DNA of 64,000 bases from NCBI GenBank assembly GCA_003604975.1, contig QZIR01000062.1:62001-126000 (forward strand). Reading direction: 5' to 3'. The translations under genes and the position numbers were made by a program. Positions within the stretch are counted from its first letter, which is position 1. Each line of letters opens with the position of its first letter. Under the pieces are notes generated by a model, which did not search any database, was not told where the DNA came from, and saw nothing but the letters and a program-made list of their open reading frames with translations. Below, in pieces: positions 63,761 through 64,000 of the stretch. The stretch comes from Desulforudis sp. Its GTDB lineage: Bacteria > Bacillota > Desulfotomaculia > Desulfotomaculales > Desulforudaceae.

Positions 63761-63785
63761 TGAAACGCCGGTCTCCGGCGTTTCA
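63761..63785 (+). terminator. Hairpin between ffh and rpsP
   Basis: Perfect stem GAAACGCCGG / CCGGCGTTTC with loop TCT. Lacking a T-run, it is weak as a terminator and may regulate the rpsP operon. Confidence 0.45.
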
Positions 63786-63832
63786 GATAAACCAAATGCG
63801 TAGTAGTAATTCTGGAAGGAGGTGTCACAAGA

Positions 63833-64000
63833 ATGGCTGTTAAGATCAGGCTGAGACGCCTGGGGGCGAAGCGGGATCCTTTTTACCGCATCGTGGTTGC
63901 CGACTCCCGCTCGCCGCGTGACGGGCGGTTCATCGAGGAGATCGGTTACTATGATCCTCTTCGCAAACCGGCAGAAATCAAGATCGATGAAGAAAAGGCA
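63833..64000 (+). CDS. rpsP: 30S ribosomal protein S16 (cut by window end)
   Basis: First 56 codons of S16, which continues beyond the window. It reads [43 protein letters not shown], the family signature. The ATG lies after GGAAGGAGGTG. The ffh-rpsP order is the standard one and is normally followed by a KH-domain protein, rimM, trmD and rplS outside the window. Confidence 0.96.
   Translation, partial: MAVKIRLRRLGAKRDPFYRIVVADSRSPRDGRFIEEIGYYDPLRKPAEIKIDEEKA

Overview
The window comes from a Gram-positive, endospore-forming, probably anaerobic bacterium of the class Clostridia. The best fit is the Desulfotomaculum/Pelotomaculum/Thermoanaerobacterales side of the Firmicutes, inferred from gene content only. 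Spore genes (an alpha/beta SASP, the germination protease GPR and YlbJ), CodY, FabK, an uptake-type NiFe hydrogenase with cytochrome b, and two-subunit-style 2-hydroxyacyl-CoA dehydratase activation proteins all agree with this. DNA is moderately GC-rich. Shine-Dalgarno sites are strong, and an unusually large share of genes appear to start with TTG.

Layout. 1-3.9 kb (minus strand): a DUF3243 protein, NiFe hydrogenase small and large subunits and a b-type cytochrome. 3.9-7.7 kb: a decayed IS256-type transposase piece, then the ligase and polymerase halves of a split LigD (non-homologous end joining, no Ku in view) among small genes. 7.7-16.1 kb: dprA-topA-trmFO-xerC-hslVU-codY. 16.3-25.4 kb: rpsB-tsf-pyrH-frr, a lone PASTA-like protein, uppS-cdsA, an AI-2E-type exporter, dxr-rseP-ispG. 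25.4-30.8 kb: proS, an NfeD protease with its slipin partner, and moaA behind a probable Moco-type riboswitch. 30.8-35.7 kb: riboflavin operon ribD-ribE-ribBA-ribH plus nicotinate phosphoribosyltransferase. 35.8-39.4 kb (minus): rpmB and two acyl-CoA dehydratase activase-like genes. 39.6-46.2 kb: recG, SASP and gpr (convergent), rsmD-coaD, a coiled-coil protein, ylbJ. 46.3-55 kb: yceD-rpmF, then plsX-fabH-fabK-fabD-fabG-acpP-fabF-rnc-ftsY. 55.2-60.3 kb: a five-gene nucleoside and sulfur salvage operon. 60.4-64 kb: a class III aminotransferase (minus), then ylxM-ffh-rpsP, with rpsP cut by the window end.

The most interesting block is 55.2-60.3 kb. A phosphorylase of the MTAP/MTIP family, MtnA, a short S-adenosylhomocysteine hydrolase, a class II aldolase and an MTA/SAH deaminase sit head to tail. 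Together they suggest an oxygen-independent route that recycles methylthioadenosine, S-adenosylhomocysteine and perhaps 5'-deoxyadenosine. It resembles the DHAP shunt, but deamination may come first. The block separates ftsY from ylxM-ffh, genes that are normally close, and smc is absent from its usual place between rnc and ftsY. A second point is the hydrogenase small subunit, in which an aspartate replaces one expected cysteine ligand of the proximal iron-sulfur cluster.

The rest is ordinary housekeeping sequence. I see no rRNA, tRNA, CRISPR array, prophage or intact insertion sequence.
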